Below, piece after piece: positions 1-17,492 of a stretch of DNA of 64,000 bases. The stretch's first letter is position 1, and every line of letters starts with the position of its first letter. The position numbers and the translations under genes are program-made. The stretch is from the NCBI GenBank assembly GCA_009746045.1, contig RPFO01000745.1, positions 1-64,000 of the forward strand, read 5' to 3'. A model generated the notes under the pieces. The model did not search any database. It saw nothing but the letters and a program-made list of their open reading frames with translations, and was not told the origin of the DNA. This stretch comes from Mesostigma viride. Lineage: Eukaryota; Streptophyta; Mesostigmatophyceae; Mesostigmatales; Mesostigmataceae.

Positions 1-1678
1 TATAGCCTTTATACTGTCCTCATCCAGCAGTTGGTGGCTAGCCCTGGGCAGGAAGAGGAGATGCAGATGCAGCCCCTGGGACCTGACAAGGACCTGGTGT
101 TGCCTAATCCTTTAAATATTTCCCTGCTGGACGTCATCAAGGCCTTCACCAAGACGGAGGACATGGCTACTGCAGCTATCCAGAGGGGCAACTTTGGCAA
201 TAGACCTGTAGAATACTGGGAGGGCGTTCTGTATGTTCACACTCATGATGCAGAGCACACGGTGACTAGAAAAGTGTATGTGCCTGAGATGGCCATTCCC
301 ACAGTGTTACATTGTTTCCATGACGATGTGACTGCGTGTCATCCTGGTTATGCTAAGCTACTTCATGAGGTGCAGCAGAGGTTTTGGTGGCCTGGCCTTT
401 ATCAGGATGTTAAGGCCTATGTGGATTCCTGTGACTCCTGCCAGAGAAATAAGGTCAGGAACCAAGCCACGCCCATCTTTCCCATGGCTATGCCCATTCC
501 CCTGCGCCCTTGGATCAGTGTGACTATGGATTTTATCTGTGGTCTTCCCATGTCAGATGGTGGCAATGACAGGATCCTTGTGGTCATGGACAGGCTTCCA
601 GGATGTGCCATCTGATTCCTTGCAATACTCATCTCACCGCTGCACAGTGTGTGGATTTGTTTATGAAGGAGATCTACCGTCTGCACGGCATGCCTAGAGT
701 GATCATCACTGATCAGGACCCCCTTTGGCTGTCAGGGTTTTGGAAGTCATTCTTTGACATCCTAGACACTAAGCTGGCATTCGGTGTGGCATACAGGTGT
801 GCCAGTACTGGGGCGGTGGAGAGGATGAACAGAATTGTCAGGGAGTGTCAAAAGCACTATTGTACCACGACAACAAGGACTGGGACAAGAAGCTACCTTT
901 CATAGAGTTCGCAATCAACAACTCTCCTCTGGCTCCTCACCAGATGTCCCCCTTCGTGATCTGCAATGGCCAGTGTCCCTTGACACCATTCGACTTGGAA
1001 CTGCCTGACAGAGACGCTGAAGGCCCTTTCCAGCGACGTCTTGGTTCAGTCCAGCAGTTGTTGGCTTCCTTCCAGGAGGCTCACAGCATTGTGGCTACCC
1101 AGCTGTTGAGGACACAGGACAAGTACCTGACTAACGCCTGGCAGCAAACGGTGGCCAGTCATTCCTTTGTAGCTCCTGGGGACTTGGTGTTGTTGGAAGC
1201 CAACAGAGTGCTGCCTGAGAAGGAGCAATGCAGGAAACTGCAACCACTCTGGTTGGGTCCTTACCCAGTGTTGGCAACCTTCCACTATGGTACAGTGGTC
1301 CAGGTCCAAGTGCCTTCTCACTGGAAGCTCAGGAATAATATTTTTCACCTAGCCCAGCTGAAGCTGTACAGGCGCAACACCTTACCAGGCAGATTGTCTG
1401 CCCCTTTGCCTTATGAATTGGATTCTGAGGGGGAGAAGATCTATGAAGTGGAGCGGTTGTTGGCTCACAGGGTGAAGGGGAAAGGTCGTACCAAACAGTT
1501 GCAGTTTAAGGTACACTGGAAGGGAGAGCTAGAGGTGACTGCTACGTGGCTGTGGTTGTCTGATCTCACCAACAGTCACTCTGCTGTACTAGAGTATTGT
1601 CAGCGTCATGGTATCACCTTGCCTGAGTGGTATGTCATGGGCTCTGAGCGGTGTGCTCCCCTTCATAGCTCCCAGTGA
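1..1678 (+). pseudogene. Ty3/Gypsy chromovirus pol 3' end: integrase plus chromodomain, frameshifted
   Basis: Integrase joins retrotransposon cDNA to host DNA. The fragment opens within pol. Around 310-450 an HHCC zinc-binding segment is visible (CHPGY, then WWPGLY, then CDSCQRNK). The DDE catalytic core follows, with the first Asp in VTMDFICGLP and further core segments in IITDQDPLW and AVERMNRIV. The C-terminus (about 1435-1620) is a chromodomain, with YEVERLLAHR, then FKVHWKG, then a WL segment, which places the element among the chromoviruses; such domains are known to direct integration to particular chromatin. The frame shifts near 600 and again near 860, so three frames are needed to read it and it is not functional. 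The stop is at 1676-1678. The 5' part lies outside the window. Confidence 0.9.
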
Positions 1679-1726
1679 GCACTGCTAACACCTCTTTTTG
1701 GTGTTTTGTGTCTGTGGTTGCCAGCC

Positions 1727-2987
1727 ATGGCCGACTCCCATCCTGAGGGGACACCCAGGCCACCTGCACGAACCCAAGAGGACGTGAGGGCTACGTATGT
1801 CTTTCAGCACGACTACGCTGGCCCCAGAGCCCGGGCCCTTCGATCCAGGAAGACGCTGGGTTTGTGGAAGCCCATTTTCTCAATCTGTTCCAGCGTATGG
1901 TACATGATCAGCAACGGCACGAGCAGCGTCACGGGGCCTTGATAACCAGGTTGATTAATGTGGAGGGTCTGGTTACTCAGATGGCAGAACACTTGAGGGC
2001 TGGGCACATTCCAACTGTGGGTTCTGCTGTGCCTGCAGTTTCTGAGGCTCCAGTAGCTCAGGAGGCTATCCCCACCCCGGTGGTCTCAGTCCCCTCTCCT
2101 ACGGAGGCTCCTCCACCCCCTAAGGTGGTGGTACACTTGCCCAGGTCAGCTGTCCAACAAAACAGGTGGAGCAGTTCTTGGACCACCGTAATTGTGCTCC
2201 TGGACAGTGCGAGTGGTGTAAATCCTTGTACACAGCCATGCAGGCATTGGATCAGACAGTGGTGGAGGAGGGTGAACTAGTACCTGAGGGTATGGTAGAG
2301 TTGGCCCTTGACTGTCTGCCCCCCAGTCTCTGTGAGATTGGGTCACCTATGGTGGCTTACATTATGCACACCGTCTTTGCAGTGTACCCGTGGCCTTCGT
2401 TTGACATGAGGCCGGTGGAGGGCCAGGACTTGATGGAGGCTCTGCCCAGTGACCTGAGACTCGCCTTTGCAGGGCTCAAGCCAGTTGGATATTCCCAGAC
2501 CTACACTGAGCTACTTGAGCAGGCTGTCAAGCAGGGAGAGTTTGACCTTACTCCGTCGTCCAACTGCTCTGTGATGTCTTGTTTTCCACACAAGGACAGC
2601 ACAGTCTTTGTGGGGCTGCAGTTACCAAAGTTCCCTAACGAGCTGAGGGCCAGGCTCACACCTTTGAGGGTGCTGGTACCCATCTTGGGCGCCAGGTGGG
2701 GGCCTATCAAGGCCTTTCTACAGCTGTGGTGGGCCTATAGCAGCTGGCTATGTCGCCATAAGACTGCCAGTGGCTGGGTCTTCGATCCCCTCCGACAGGC
2801 TGTGGTCACTCTGTCCTACCCTGCCCAGTGCAGTAGGTTTTCAGCTGAGTTGGGCAAGGCTGCTGAGACCTGCTTGGATATTCAGGTCAGCAGGAACTGG
2901 CCAGATCTGGTGTCCATGGTGGAGCATTTCCCAGTGTTTGGAACGAGGGGGAAGGATATGAAGAAGGGGGATTGGTTCACTCTGTGA
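1727..2987 (+). pseudogene. Extra ORF downstream of chromovirus pol, unknown function
   Basis: I do not recognise this protein. An ATG at 1727 lies about 50 bp after the pol stop, and reading on to the TGA at 2985-2987 needs frame changes near 1850 and 2165. The N-terminal part is polar; a short helix-rich stretch with QQRHEQRHG follows, then a Pro/Val/Ala-rich linker (about 2030-2130), then a Trp- and Cys-containing C-terminal domain (2166-2987) starting with a CAPGQCEWC segment. It sits where some Ty3/Gypsy elements carry an additional gene (env-like or antisense-derived), but no signal peptide or transmembrane anchor is obvious, so an envelope role is not supported. Because it lies between the integrase and the 3' LTR, it belongs to the retrotransposon rather than the host. 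Confidence 0.55.
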
Positions 2988-3353
2988 AGGGTTCCAGGAT
3001 GGTTGGAGATGGGCTGTGGAGTGAGGTGGGGATCCAGAATGGAGGCGACCAGTTCTGATGTCCAGTCCAGATTTCCAGCAATGACAGTTCTGAGTTCATG
3101 GTAGCTTTGCAGTTGTATTATCCAGGCATGGTTGCCTGTGTGTTAGTCACTTGATGACATTTCATCTGTGGGTGAATTTGTCTTATTCAGGGTTGACATG
3201 ATCAGATGATACTGAGATAGGAGGCCCTTTGGGGATGTAAAAACCCACTTGCTTGTCCCAAGAGGTGGTGGACTTCCTGTTTATTGTTGTGTTGTTTTGT
3301 GGAGGTTGTTGTTTTATTCTTCTTGGCTTCTAGGAACTGGGAGTTCCTGTCTT

Positions 3354-3363
3354 GAGGGGGAGA
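3354..3363 (+). other. Polypurine tract of the chromovirus
   Basis: A pure purine run (GAGGGGGAGA) ends two bases before the LTR. This is the expected primer site for plus-strand DNA synthesis and supports the LTR boundary. The stretch 2988-3353 contains no ORF I can support. Confidence 0.8.
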
Positions 3364-3365
3364 TA

Positions 3366-4068
3366 TGTAACAACCAAATGTTACATCCAAAGTTTTCCTA
3401 CTGTTGAATCTTATTATGAGTTCTTTAGGACAATTATTTGAGAAGTTAGGAGGCTTCGACGTCTGATAGATATTGGGCCTGCTGAGATCTGTCGAATCTA
3501 TTGTTCTACCCTCATTGGTCGTGGCCTGATCCACGTAGGGTACTTTGCATGGTGTTGTTTAGTCAGTCATAGATTCTCTGCAGTACCGTTGTACCTGGTG
3601 GATTTGGTTCCAGGTCATTGAGATTTCGTATGTGCTGGCTTTGTGTTGTGTGGAGGATTCGGAGGCTAAGATCTTATCTTGAGTGATCCTCACTTTTGAT
3701 TGGTCCTTCCGGGTTAGGGTTGGATGGATGCTGCGTGCACGATGACTTTTATCCTGTTTGGGGCGGCCGTGCATGCGTGCGTACGTGAGAGCTAAAGCTA
3801 TGGTGTAATTCAAGGGTTTCCTTGTTTCATCAATCAAACAACCCTTGCCAAAAGTCAACTATAACTTCAACAGATAGTCGACTTGGATATAACTTGTCTG
3901 TTGTGTCTAACAAGGGTGGGGACTCATTCCCTTAACTGTTGAAGATCCATCTTCATTGCTTCTCTGGACGTGAAGTTATCTGTCGCGACTCCAACCCAGG
4001 TATAAAGATCTTTTCACGCTAATGTTGATACTGAGGCTGTTGCAAACACAACATTTTTAGTCGTTACA
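3366..4068 (+). repeat. 3' LTR of the chromovirus (703 bp)
   Basis: The LTR begins TGTAAC and ends GTTACA, a perfect 6-bp terminal inverted repeat with canonical TG...CA ends. It is immediately preceded by a polypurine tract. A TATA-like GTATAAAG lies near 4001. The sequence directly after it is Penelope-like element sequence entered in mid-repeat, so the chromovirus probably inserted there. The 5' LTR is outside the window. Confidence 0.85.
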
Positions 4069-6112
4069 CCATTGCTGCGATCGCTCTCCCACCATTTATG
4101 AGGAAATACCGGCAAATGGAAAGCCACTGAAAAGGTCTAGCTAGTCAGTCATTACGTTAATTAGCCATGCCATGTTTCCAAACGTCCAAGAACTGCATAC
4201 AACGGTGCAAAGGCAAAATCTGGAGGACAGCACTTTCAAATGTGCGGCGGGAACCAAAAGCCCGCCTATGCCAGAAAACATCATGTTGTACTGTACACTT
4301 GACGCGACGGTGCGGACAACGAATCCAGTGCCAAGCTCGATCGGAACGGCCACATTTAGGAGATCTGGCACCACAGGGCTCAGAGGCGCGGAGATAGTAC
4401 GCGATCCAGCCAGTCCACAACCTGTTAATTGTAGAGCTTGTGCCTAGGGGCAGCACGTACCGAACAGATGTGGGTGATGTTGCAAAAAACACCGGACTTG
4501 AGAGTCTGAGCATAACGTCCGGGCGGTCATAGTCTTTGATCGACCAACAAACGCAACCACCTGCACGTGCGTGTTTCTCAGACCAAGCCCACGGCAACGT
4601 GGCTCTCAGGGATTGCGTCAGGTGCTATCGTGCGGGATGCTCATAATTATATTATCACGAAGGCTGACCTTGTTCATTGGATCTCTTATCTTGTCGATAA
4701 CACCTTCATTTGTTTTGCGGGCAATGTATACCAACAAGCTATCGGCATCCCTATGGGCACTAACTGTGCCGGGCTCCTTGCAAACCTCTATCTATACACT
4801 TATGAGCTTGCATTCATGGAGAATCTCATTGCCTCAAACGATGATGTTCTCATCAGGCGTTTTATCCACACATGTCGATACATCTTGATGTTGATGATGT
4901 CATTGCTTTCGACAACCCTGATTTCGCAACCCATTTGTACATCACCGCTGGTCTGCCTGGCATCTGCCCGCAAGCGTCCCTCACATTACAGCTCACGTCG
5001 GAGGATACTCATTGCAATTACCTCGATCTTAACATTACCCATAACAAGTTCTAAGGGCTGGCGTACGGCTGTCTATGATAAGCGCAAGGATCCTAATTAC
5101 CAGCAAATTCCTTTTATTCGTTACCCCGATATTCACAGTCTCCTTTCCCACACTGCAAAATATGGTGTTGTTCTCTCTCAGTTACATCGTTTTTCCCGTC
5201 TTTGTTCTTATCGTGTCGATTTCATCACGACTCTTGTTGAACTCTTGCATCGTTTATTGGTCAAAGACTATGACCGAGACATTATGCTCCGTCAAGTCCG
5301 GTGTTTTTTGCAACGTCACCCACATCTGTTCGGTGCTGCCCCTTGGCACAAGCTCTACAAACAGGTCGTGGACCGGCTGGATCACATAGTATCTCCGCAC
5401 ATCTGAACCCTGTGATGCCAGATCTCCTTTGCGGCCGTTCCGAGCTTGGCACTGGATTCGTTGTCCACATCGTCGCGTCGCTGCAGCAACACGATGTTTT
5501 CTGGCATCCGCGGGCTTTTGGTTCCCGCCGCACATTTGAAAGTGCTGTCCTCCGGCTTTTTGCCTTTGCACCGTGTGCAGTTCTTGGACGTTTGGAATCA
5601 TGGCATGGCTAACGTGCAGATGACTGACTAGCTAGACCTTTTCAGTGGTTTTCCATTTGCGGGTATTTCCTCGTAAATGGTCGGAGAGCGATCGCAGCAA
5701 TGGTGCTCACCACTAGACACTCCTGGCCAGTTAGGCTCGAAACACACGCCCTGATGAAGCATGCTGTTTCCGGCCCCACCGTCTAGGTCATCTAGTCGCT
5801 CTACACGTAAGCCAGCCATAATTTCAATGCACAAGGATACACATTTCCATCACCATTCATCTTCATCATCCTGAACGACTCGAACACGCGGACAAGATAA
5901 CGGCAGGCTCGAGCTACCATGGTCCGGATCCTCCCGATTTCTGGCCTGCGCTGGTTGTCTCCTTGATGCAAGAGTTCAACAAGAGTCGTGATGAAATCGA
6001 CACGATAAGAACAAAGACGGGAAAAACGATGCAACTGACTAAGAACAACACCATATTCTGCGTGGGAAAGGAGACTGTGAATATGAAGGTAGCAAATAAA
6101 ACCTGAATTTGC
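4069..6112. mobile_element. Rearranged, truncated Penelope-like element copy
   Basis: The copy is built from three blocks homologous to the full element at 17492-22271. Block 4069-4555 matches 17751-18203 in the same orientation, antisense to the RT gene. Block 4557-5965 is sense-strand RT 3' end, 3' region and long-terminal-type repeat. Block 5966-6112 again matches antisense C-terminal coding sequence (18207-18330 region). The head-to-head join at about 4556 resembles a snap-back or twin-priming product of target-primed reverse transcription. The chromovirus LTR abuts its left side. Confidence 0.8.
4567..5406 (+). pseudogene. Penelope-like reverse transcriptase fragment, catalytic motif disrupted
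   Basis: This is a 5'-truncated copy of the RT C-terminal half, closely similar to the intact ORF at 18048-21104. The motif B segment (IGIPMGTNCAG) is preserved. At the catalytic YIDD box an 8-base insertion (about 4883-4890) shifts the frame, so the aspartates are lost from the original frame, and another frame change lies near 5050. The copy stops at the same C-terminal residues and TGA as the intact element. It cannot encode active RT. Confidence 0.85.
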
Positions 6113-6726
6113 ATATTAATTTGCGTGCGTACCGGTCGATCGTGGCACTCGGCAGTATTTATTTTAGCTACTAGAAGTTAGAGCATGATTGCACGTGGCC
6201 AAGATTTCTCATCATTTCTCCAGGCGAGTAGAATAAATAAATAAGGCTGAAAATGGCATCAACTACTGGTCAACCATGTTGCTACGGCGCCAATTTGAAT
6301 GCCATATGCAACCCAACGAGCAGCAAACATACAAAACGTGTCAACCGCCCAATCCACAGCCATTTGGATCTTCAATCTTCAGTGAAGTCGTGGGGCAAGT
6401 GCCGCAGCCCCCGGGACTGAAAACAGTAGTAGGCCTGCCCGTTCGGCAGTCCAGACAGTGTCCCCACGACACGTGCAAGGATGGCCTCATTACTAGTCCC
6501 CTCCCCCCCGGCTTACACTCCCGGTGTTGACCAAATTACTGGGTCCACATCTGCCAAGCCGAAGGGGTTAGATGTTACATCCTTAGTGGGGATGTTAAGC
6601 CCCCCACCCCGGTGTGCAAAAGGGGAGTGACACTGCTCAAGACACCCCTCCACATTCCCAGGAGTCCCGAAGCACCTCTCTAACAAAATTGCCCGCAAGA
6701 TCTCTAGATCGGCTGAGCTTCCACCT
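6113..6726. other. Intergenic, no supported gene
   Basis: This lies between the Penelope-like fragment and the 3' end of the DUS1 gene. Short AT-rich stretches (about 6225-6245) occur, but I see no ORF with coding character and no RNA gene. The 3' UTR of the minus-strand DUS1 gene should lie in the right-hand part. Confidence 0.4.
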
Positions 6727-11532
<4,806 letters not shown>

Positions 11533-12631
11533 TTATGTCTCAGCAAACATCGCAAAGTCGATGCTGTAGGCTGGCCGAGCTGCTGGCAATGACTAAGAAT
11601 TCTAAAATTTCAACGAACTAAAGTCGATGCGGCCAGGCAAAGCCGATTCCAAAACAGCATTACGCGTGTAAGCCCCCTTCAGATTTGGATGCCTCGCAGC
11701 CTGCAAGCCATAGAACTGCCACACGCCCTCGCCTGCTAAACATGTGGCAGATTAATTGGTCGCAGCCGGCATGGCAGGGATGGCGGCTGCAATTATTATG
11801 TCCGAGTTACGTCTCACGACACACTCGGCGGTTTATAGCCAAAACACAGTTGAATGGCGTTTTACCAGTTCAGTCAGTCCTGCAGTCAGTTGGATCCCAC
11901 GCCTCACGCCTGACGCCGGACGCCGGTCATAGCCAGACAGAGATTGTATAGCGGCCGGTGCAGTAAAGATTCTATAGCGACCAGTTGTTAAGACGCTTGC
12001 AGTAAAACGTGTAAATGGTACAGTTCAGTACGATGCGCTGCTCCTGAGACGAGGCCCAAGGGTGCAGAGTCTTAGCATCGCGGTTGCTCATTAAAAACAA
12101 GGTTGGTTGCTACTGGACTTCCACCCGTCAATCTGCGCACAATCTGGGCACAGGCCTCGCTTTGGTGGCATTATAATGGCCGGCTCCCGCGTTTGGGTCC
12201 ACTCATCAACCGTTCGGGCCTTCTCGAGCACGTCGCAGATTCTTGCTCGCAAATCGCGACGTCATTTCCTGTTTATACCCCCTAAGCGTTGTTATTATTT
12301 GTCGGGTATGGCTGTTTTATGCCACTGGTAGTTTGTGTCCTTAGCAAGTCTGGTTGGTGATCTCTTTTCATGCCGTCGACAATTTGCACTTTCAGGTTGT
12401 TCCCAGTTTTGCCCACTTAACGGAAACGCGTAAGGAGGGGTAGCGTCGCGGCTCGGGGTTTGAGATCGCCGAAATGCTTGTCTGAAGCTACATTCCGACA
12501 AGGCTCAAGGGAAAATTTTGCTGTCCGGCTTTGTTTCGCCTGGACTCTGGCCTTCCCGACGTCTTAGTTTAGTCCGGTATTTTCGAGAACTTTACTCCAT
12601 CTGAACACACGGCTTGCGGCCGTGCGTCCCG
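11533..12631. promoter_or_regulatory. Shared upstream region of divergent DUS1 and PPPDE genes
   Basis: About 1.1 kb separates two divergently transcribed host genes, so both promoters should be here. I see no clear TATA box, no RNA gene and no ORF with coding character. The statement is positional only. Confidence 0.45.
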
Positions 12632-15600
12632 ATGACAACGGTTTTATTGAACGTATATGACGTGACTAATTGTCCAAATGAGAATACAAACGCCGCCATT
12701 TTGCACATTAACCGCGCATTGAGAGATGGCGTCGGCATTGGTGGGATATTTCATGGAGGAGTCGAGGTAAGGCATGTGGTGATGCATTACCCTGGGTGGG
12801 TTAATATTATCTACCAGCAGCTGGACCAGAAGCAGTTGAACTGGGTTAGTACAGGATTCGATTTTTTTTTTCTTTGTAAACCGCAAACTCTAGCAGGACA
12901 TGAGCTGTTTGCGTCGCCTCTACGGTCGCCTTGGTAGTTTCAACCTGTCCTACATGTCAGCATGCCTTGGACATTTTCCATGGTAATGATTTTTGTACGA
13001 CTCCTTCCATGCAGTCCGTCCCCTCATTCACTCCTTTAATAGCCCCCCTTGTTTTGATACAAAGGACAGCACTATTTAGCCATTAGCTACTCGGCTGTTG
13101 GCTTTCTATCAATTTCCTTGTCTTTGGCTCACTCTATCATGTCCTGCCCCAGCATTTTTTTATGTATGTCGCCATTATTGGGTGCCTCGAAGTCAAACTG
13201 CCTCCTCAACGCCACCTCTACTTGTACTTGTGCCGGCATCGAATGGCAGATCTTTGGCGACGAGTGGTCTTTTGGTTACTGCGAGGAGGGCACGGGCGTG
13301 TTCTGCTGCGCGCCGCGCAAGAACAGCATGTACACCTACCGGGAGACCATCACTCTGGGTGTGACGGCTGTCAGCACCGCCAAGGTTCGGCGGGCAAAAA
13401 GTGCTTTGGCATAGCATGCCTGCGGTCCCCACATTCACGTCCTCTGAGGGCAGGGGTGGCAGGGGCCCTTCCCTGGATCTGTGTAATGTCGTTCTTTGCA
13501 AAGTCATGGTGATGCGTGCCTACCCAGGTGTTAGAGGTGACACTGGGAGTAAGTAAGCAGTAAGGTGCACCCATGAGGGCATGTCACGGGGTATGTTTGA
13601 GGGGGAAGCAGTAGCTAATTGTGCACTGAGCAAACGCCGCTGACTGATGGGGTCACACGCTCACCAACGTTCTCATGACTTGTGAATGGCCAGTAAACGG
13701 TCCTCCCTTGCTGCCTTTGCTGACTGGGCACCAATGAACGAACTTGACGCGTATTTGACTGACCTGGGCTTATATAACTAGGATGTATGAAATGAGACAA
13801 GCAGTACTCCAAGTAGTAATACATTGTCCGTAGTAAATGTGTCTCCCCATGCCTCCAGGGGCCTGGAGTTGACTTCCCTTGGCAACCGCTGCCCGTTGCT
13901 TGACTGCCCATGTGCCTACCCCACACGTTTGCCATGCCTCCATGTGCCCTCTTGCTCTGTGCACCTGTTCACCGCATCTCATCAATGTCCCCATTCACCT
14001 GTTTTCTTGTGCAGGCGTGTGAGGGTTATCAAGAAGCTACATGTTCCTAAGTGCTAATGACTTCACCCCATGCTCTTGCTATTCCCTATCCATGCATGGT
14101 TTGCGCCCGTTCTGCCTGCAACGTTGGTCCCAATCTCGTCAATCGCCACGTTCTGATGTTTGCTTGGCCATCATGTCCTTGCCCCCTGCAACGTGGGCCC
14201 TAAGATCTTCGATGTCCTCGCTCGTTCGTTTTCATGGCCCGTACACGGGTAGGTGCGCGAAATCATCAAGGAGCTAAGCCAGGAGTGGCAGGGCAACACC
14301 TACGACCTGTTCGGGCGCAACTGCAACCACTTTTGCGAGGCCTTCTGCCAGAGGCTGGGCGTGGGGCCGCTGCCAGGTACGCCTGCATCGCTGAGGGGTT
14401 GGGTTTGTCAGGTTTAGCTTGGTTGGGGGAAGCAATTGGGTGGCTACACACCGCTTGACCGATACGTCAGTCCCATTAGCCCCAGTACAGACGGATTCAT
14501 CAGTCCCATTACACAGTCACCACCCGCATGTGCGCTGTTGGGTCATGGCATGCTTGGCCCATGCCGTGGTCAATCACAAACAAACACAAACAGGTTGGGA
14601 TAGCCTTTTCTATTGTGTTGACCCCTGCAGGTGCGCCATGGTCTGCCTTCTGTTTGCCGGCAAGTCCCCCGCACACATCACATGCTAAAGCAAGAGCCCT
14701 GTTCAATGCCATACATGTGTTCACTCTGTCTGTTTGGGAATATTATTGCAGAGCTATGTTTGATTTTCTTAACTTCACCGCGGGCTTGTTTATGCACATG
14801 TGTGTTTGTGTGGGCGGCCAGTGTGGTTGCTTTCTGTGTGTGTGGGTGGGTGTTGGTCTTCTGACATCCTTAAACTCCGGCTCCTGGCGAGCGCAACTCT
14901 TACAACGTCTGTCACACCCCATGCAATGCCCTCGATTCTCGTATCTCTGCAGCGTGGGTCAACCGGCTCGCCAACGGCGCGGATGCCGCACTCGACTTTG
15001 CGGGATCGGCCATGGACTCGGTGCGTGGCCCTCGGCTTTGAGTTCCTTGGCTGCGTTTCCCTTGGCTGTCTGCCATGGCTGTGCGATCTACCCCATGCAC
15101 GTCCACCAGGGCCAGACAGGCTGCTGTTGGCGCGGATGCTGCTCACTAGTGCAAGCAAGCATGGGCGGTAGGCATTGCATGGGAGAGCAGGGATGGCGCT
15201 GTGCAGGGACGAAGGTGGAAGGGAGGAGGGGTGTGGGTGGCTGTGCATTGCATGGAATGCCGTGTTGCCTTGCCGGTGATTCGCTAGCCTTGCAAGGGTA
15301 CCCCATGTATCAGTAGCCCTCAAGGCATAGGAATGGGGGCAGGCAGGAAGGAGCGGACTGAAAAAGGACGGGGCGGGGAGGAGGACCAGAAAGGCCGCCT
15401 TCATTTGTGGGCAATTGGCTCTCCAGCACAGTCTCTGTGCAAGGCGACTGTTTATAGCGTGGTTGCACTTGAGCTGCCCCAGCCTGGCTGGTGTTCAAGT
15501 TGGCTTGGCGTTGGCATGAGCCGCGTGGGTAGTCCAAGGGGGTGGGAGGGAGTTGGAGGGAAGGGGGTGGGGAGGTGGGGACAACATAGGGAGGCATAAG

Positions 15601-16067
15601 AAGATGAAGTCCATGTACATCTCTGTCCACCCCTTTTGACCTGCCCATATATTCTCCTTTTGAGGACTCGTGATATTTGATACTAAGATCACGAGATCTG
15701 ATCCAAGGAATTTATATTTAATGTTTTTTTTTTTGCATTTGCGGCTTCCATGTTCTGGTGACACTGTGGCCGCCAGATGCGGGCGTTTGGGTCAGACCTG
15801 TCGGATGGCATGCGGAGCGTGCTCTCGTGGATCAAGGGCGACCGCAGCAACCGGGCAGGCTCGCAGCGCAACAGCCCGATGTCGGCACGGAGCGCGCCTG
15901 CGGGCACCACCTCGGATGATCGGATGGGGGGTGAGGCTCCGGCGGTTGCCGAGGTGGAATCGATGGAGGATGTGGAGAGGGATCGGGAGGATGGCACCGC
16001 ATCCACGGGGGGTGGCAAGAAGGCTCTGTTCTCGGGGCTGCGGCGCTCCCAAACGGCCGTGCGTTGA
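12632..16067 (+). CDS. PPPDE/DeSI-type thiol peptidase (five exons)
   Basis: The family comprises cysteine isopeptidases that remove SUMO or ubiquitin in eukaryotes. Exons are 12632-12766, 13250-13384, 14253-14376, 14953-15020 and 15777-16067, with GT-AG junctions that keep frame; the exon 2 donor (GTTCGG) is unusual but GT. Motifs are VLLNVYDVT at the start, GIGGIFHGGVE with the catalytic His, WSFGYCEEGTGVF, MYTYRETI, then YDLFGRNCNHFCEAFC with the catalytic Cys, and WVNRLA near the fold end. Exon 5 encodes a polar Ser/Gly/Glu-rich tail of about 96 residues with no domain I recognise, ending TGA at 16065-16067. I chose ATG 12632 because it directly precedes the conserved first strand. No frameshifts are seen. 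Confidence 0.9.
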
Positions 16068-16264
16068 GACGTGAGAAGGTTGAAATATGTGAGACATAGA
16101 TCTTGCATCTTGTGGCTAATGGCCATGCCTTGTCAGTCATTGGGGTGGGTACTACTGTCAGAGGAGCTGTGTGTCTCGTTGATGTTACTATCAGAGGAGA
16201 CAGTACCAATGTACCTATTTCAAGAGTGTTCCACTTGGTACCAGGCATTCGCCTGCTGGTATTG

Positions 16265-16660
16265 TCAGATAATTAATTAATTAATTAATTTTAAACTCGT
16301 GCTCCCGTTAGGGAGTCATGGAGCACTGGAGTGCTTTTAATCCCTGTATGAAGTGAGACAACTATGCATGGACGCATGGTGATGGTGCACAACAGGAAGA
16401 AAGGGCAGAGACCCCCTTTCTCCTTCATGCCAGTGGCATGCCACAACAGCAATCGGACACGCCAGACGGGCCCCCTAGGGTAGAGCTGATGTTGATAGAT
16501 TTTGTAGAATGTAGATAGCTGTTGTGGATAGATTAGACCGGTAGGACTGTTTGCTCCCATCGACCATCCATCCATCCATCCATCCATCCATCGGGGTTAA
16601 TGCTCCGTGACTCCCCAACGGGAGCACGAGTCTAATTAATTAATTAATTAATTAATCGGA
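16265..16660. repeat. Palindromic repeat bounded by TTAA arrays
   Basis: Left end (16265-16335) and right end (16590-16660) are inverted copies: a (TTAA)n array, then a segment centred on ACTCGTGCTCCCGTT facing its complement. The interior carries an (ATCC)n run at 16563-16592. The same terminus recurs at 23793-23860. The structure can be read as two oppositely oriented LINE/SINE-type 3' ends with (TTAA)n tails, or as a foldback element. Confidence 0.75.
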
Positions 16661-17480
16661 CACGATAGCTAGACGATCCGGCAAGTTCTGTGGGTGCAAT
16701 AAGACCCGCGGTGTCAGATAAGTTATTGTAGCCGAGGAAACTTCTTAAGTTGAATGATTTGAACGATAATGGCATTGACATGACACCCCAAAAGGGCACT
16801 TTTCTGGAAACCATACCTAGGCATGTGATAAAAATCCAGTTATGATGGGGGACTCGGCATGGACATGTGCTACACTAGACGTGACGGGCTCACCCCCGGG
16901 CAGCCTCCTGGTTTGTCTGTAATATGGAGGCAGATGGTGCGCAAGGATAGATGGCAAGTAGTGATGAAGGAGACCACCCCCAAGCCTGTGGGGGCTCCGC
17001 GTGTGACCAAGTATGGCATTCATAGCGATTCGGGCCGCGGTGCCCACACCCCTGTAACTAGGACCTAGATAGCTTATACCATCCATTCCATCCCCTGTTC
17101 CGCTCCCACTGAGGGCTTATGCTCACGTGACGCAGTCACGTGTCTATTAATTAATTAATTAATTAATTAATGATGGGAGACCATAAATATGATTAAAAAA
17201 AAATTTCCAACCACTTGGGGGGGTACTACCCCCCACCATGTGACAGTTATGTGCTAAAAATAGAAAAAGACGCTATTTTTGGCCGATTTTCCCTAGAACA
17301 ATGGGCAAACCCAATGTGGCCAAATCATATATTCCCATCTAATTGCAACCCTTGCCATTAATTCCAGCTAGTTTGCAGGTCAGAATAAGCATGTTTAGAC
17401 ACATTGAAATAATTTAGCCCAAAACACGTATTTTTTGGTGCCTAATAAAATATATCAAATCATAGACACATGCAATGGGG
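16661..17480. other. Non-coding stretch with another TTAA-tailed repeat end
   Basis: No supported gene. A (TTAA)n array at about 17143-17171 follows a short palindromic segment (CTCACGTGACGCAGTCACGTG, 17121-17141), which looks like a further tailed-retroelement end. 17172-17480 is AT-rich and unremarkable. Confidence 0.5.
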
Positions 17481-17491
17481 TCAAATCTTAT
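17481..17491. repeat. Target-site duplication, left of Penelope-like element
   Basis: TCAAATCTTAT occurs here and again at 22272-22282, exactly flanking the element. Confidence 0.85.
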
Positions 17492-17492
17492 G

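Noticed and set aside
5745..5790. Possible hammerhead ribozyme core (CTGATGA) in the Penelope repeat
   Set aside because: The paired GAAA element is missing on that strand, and the intact copies at 17695 and 22250 have a changed base in CTGATGA, so the motif is not conserved. A covariance search of the whole repeat would be needed.
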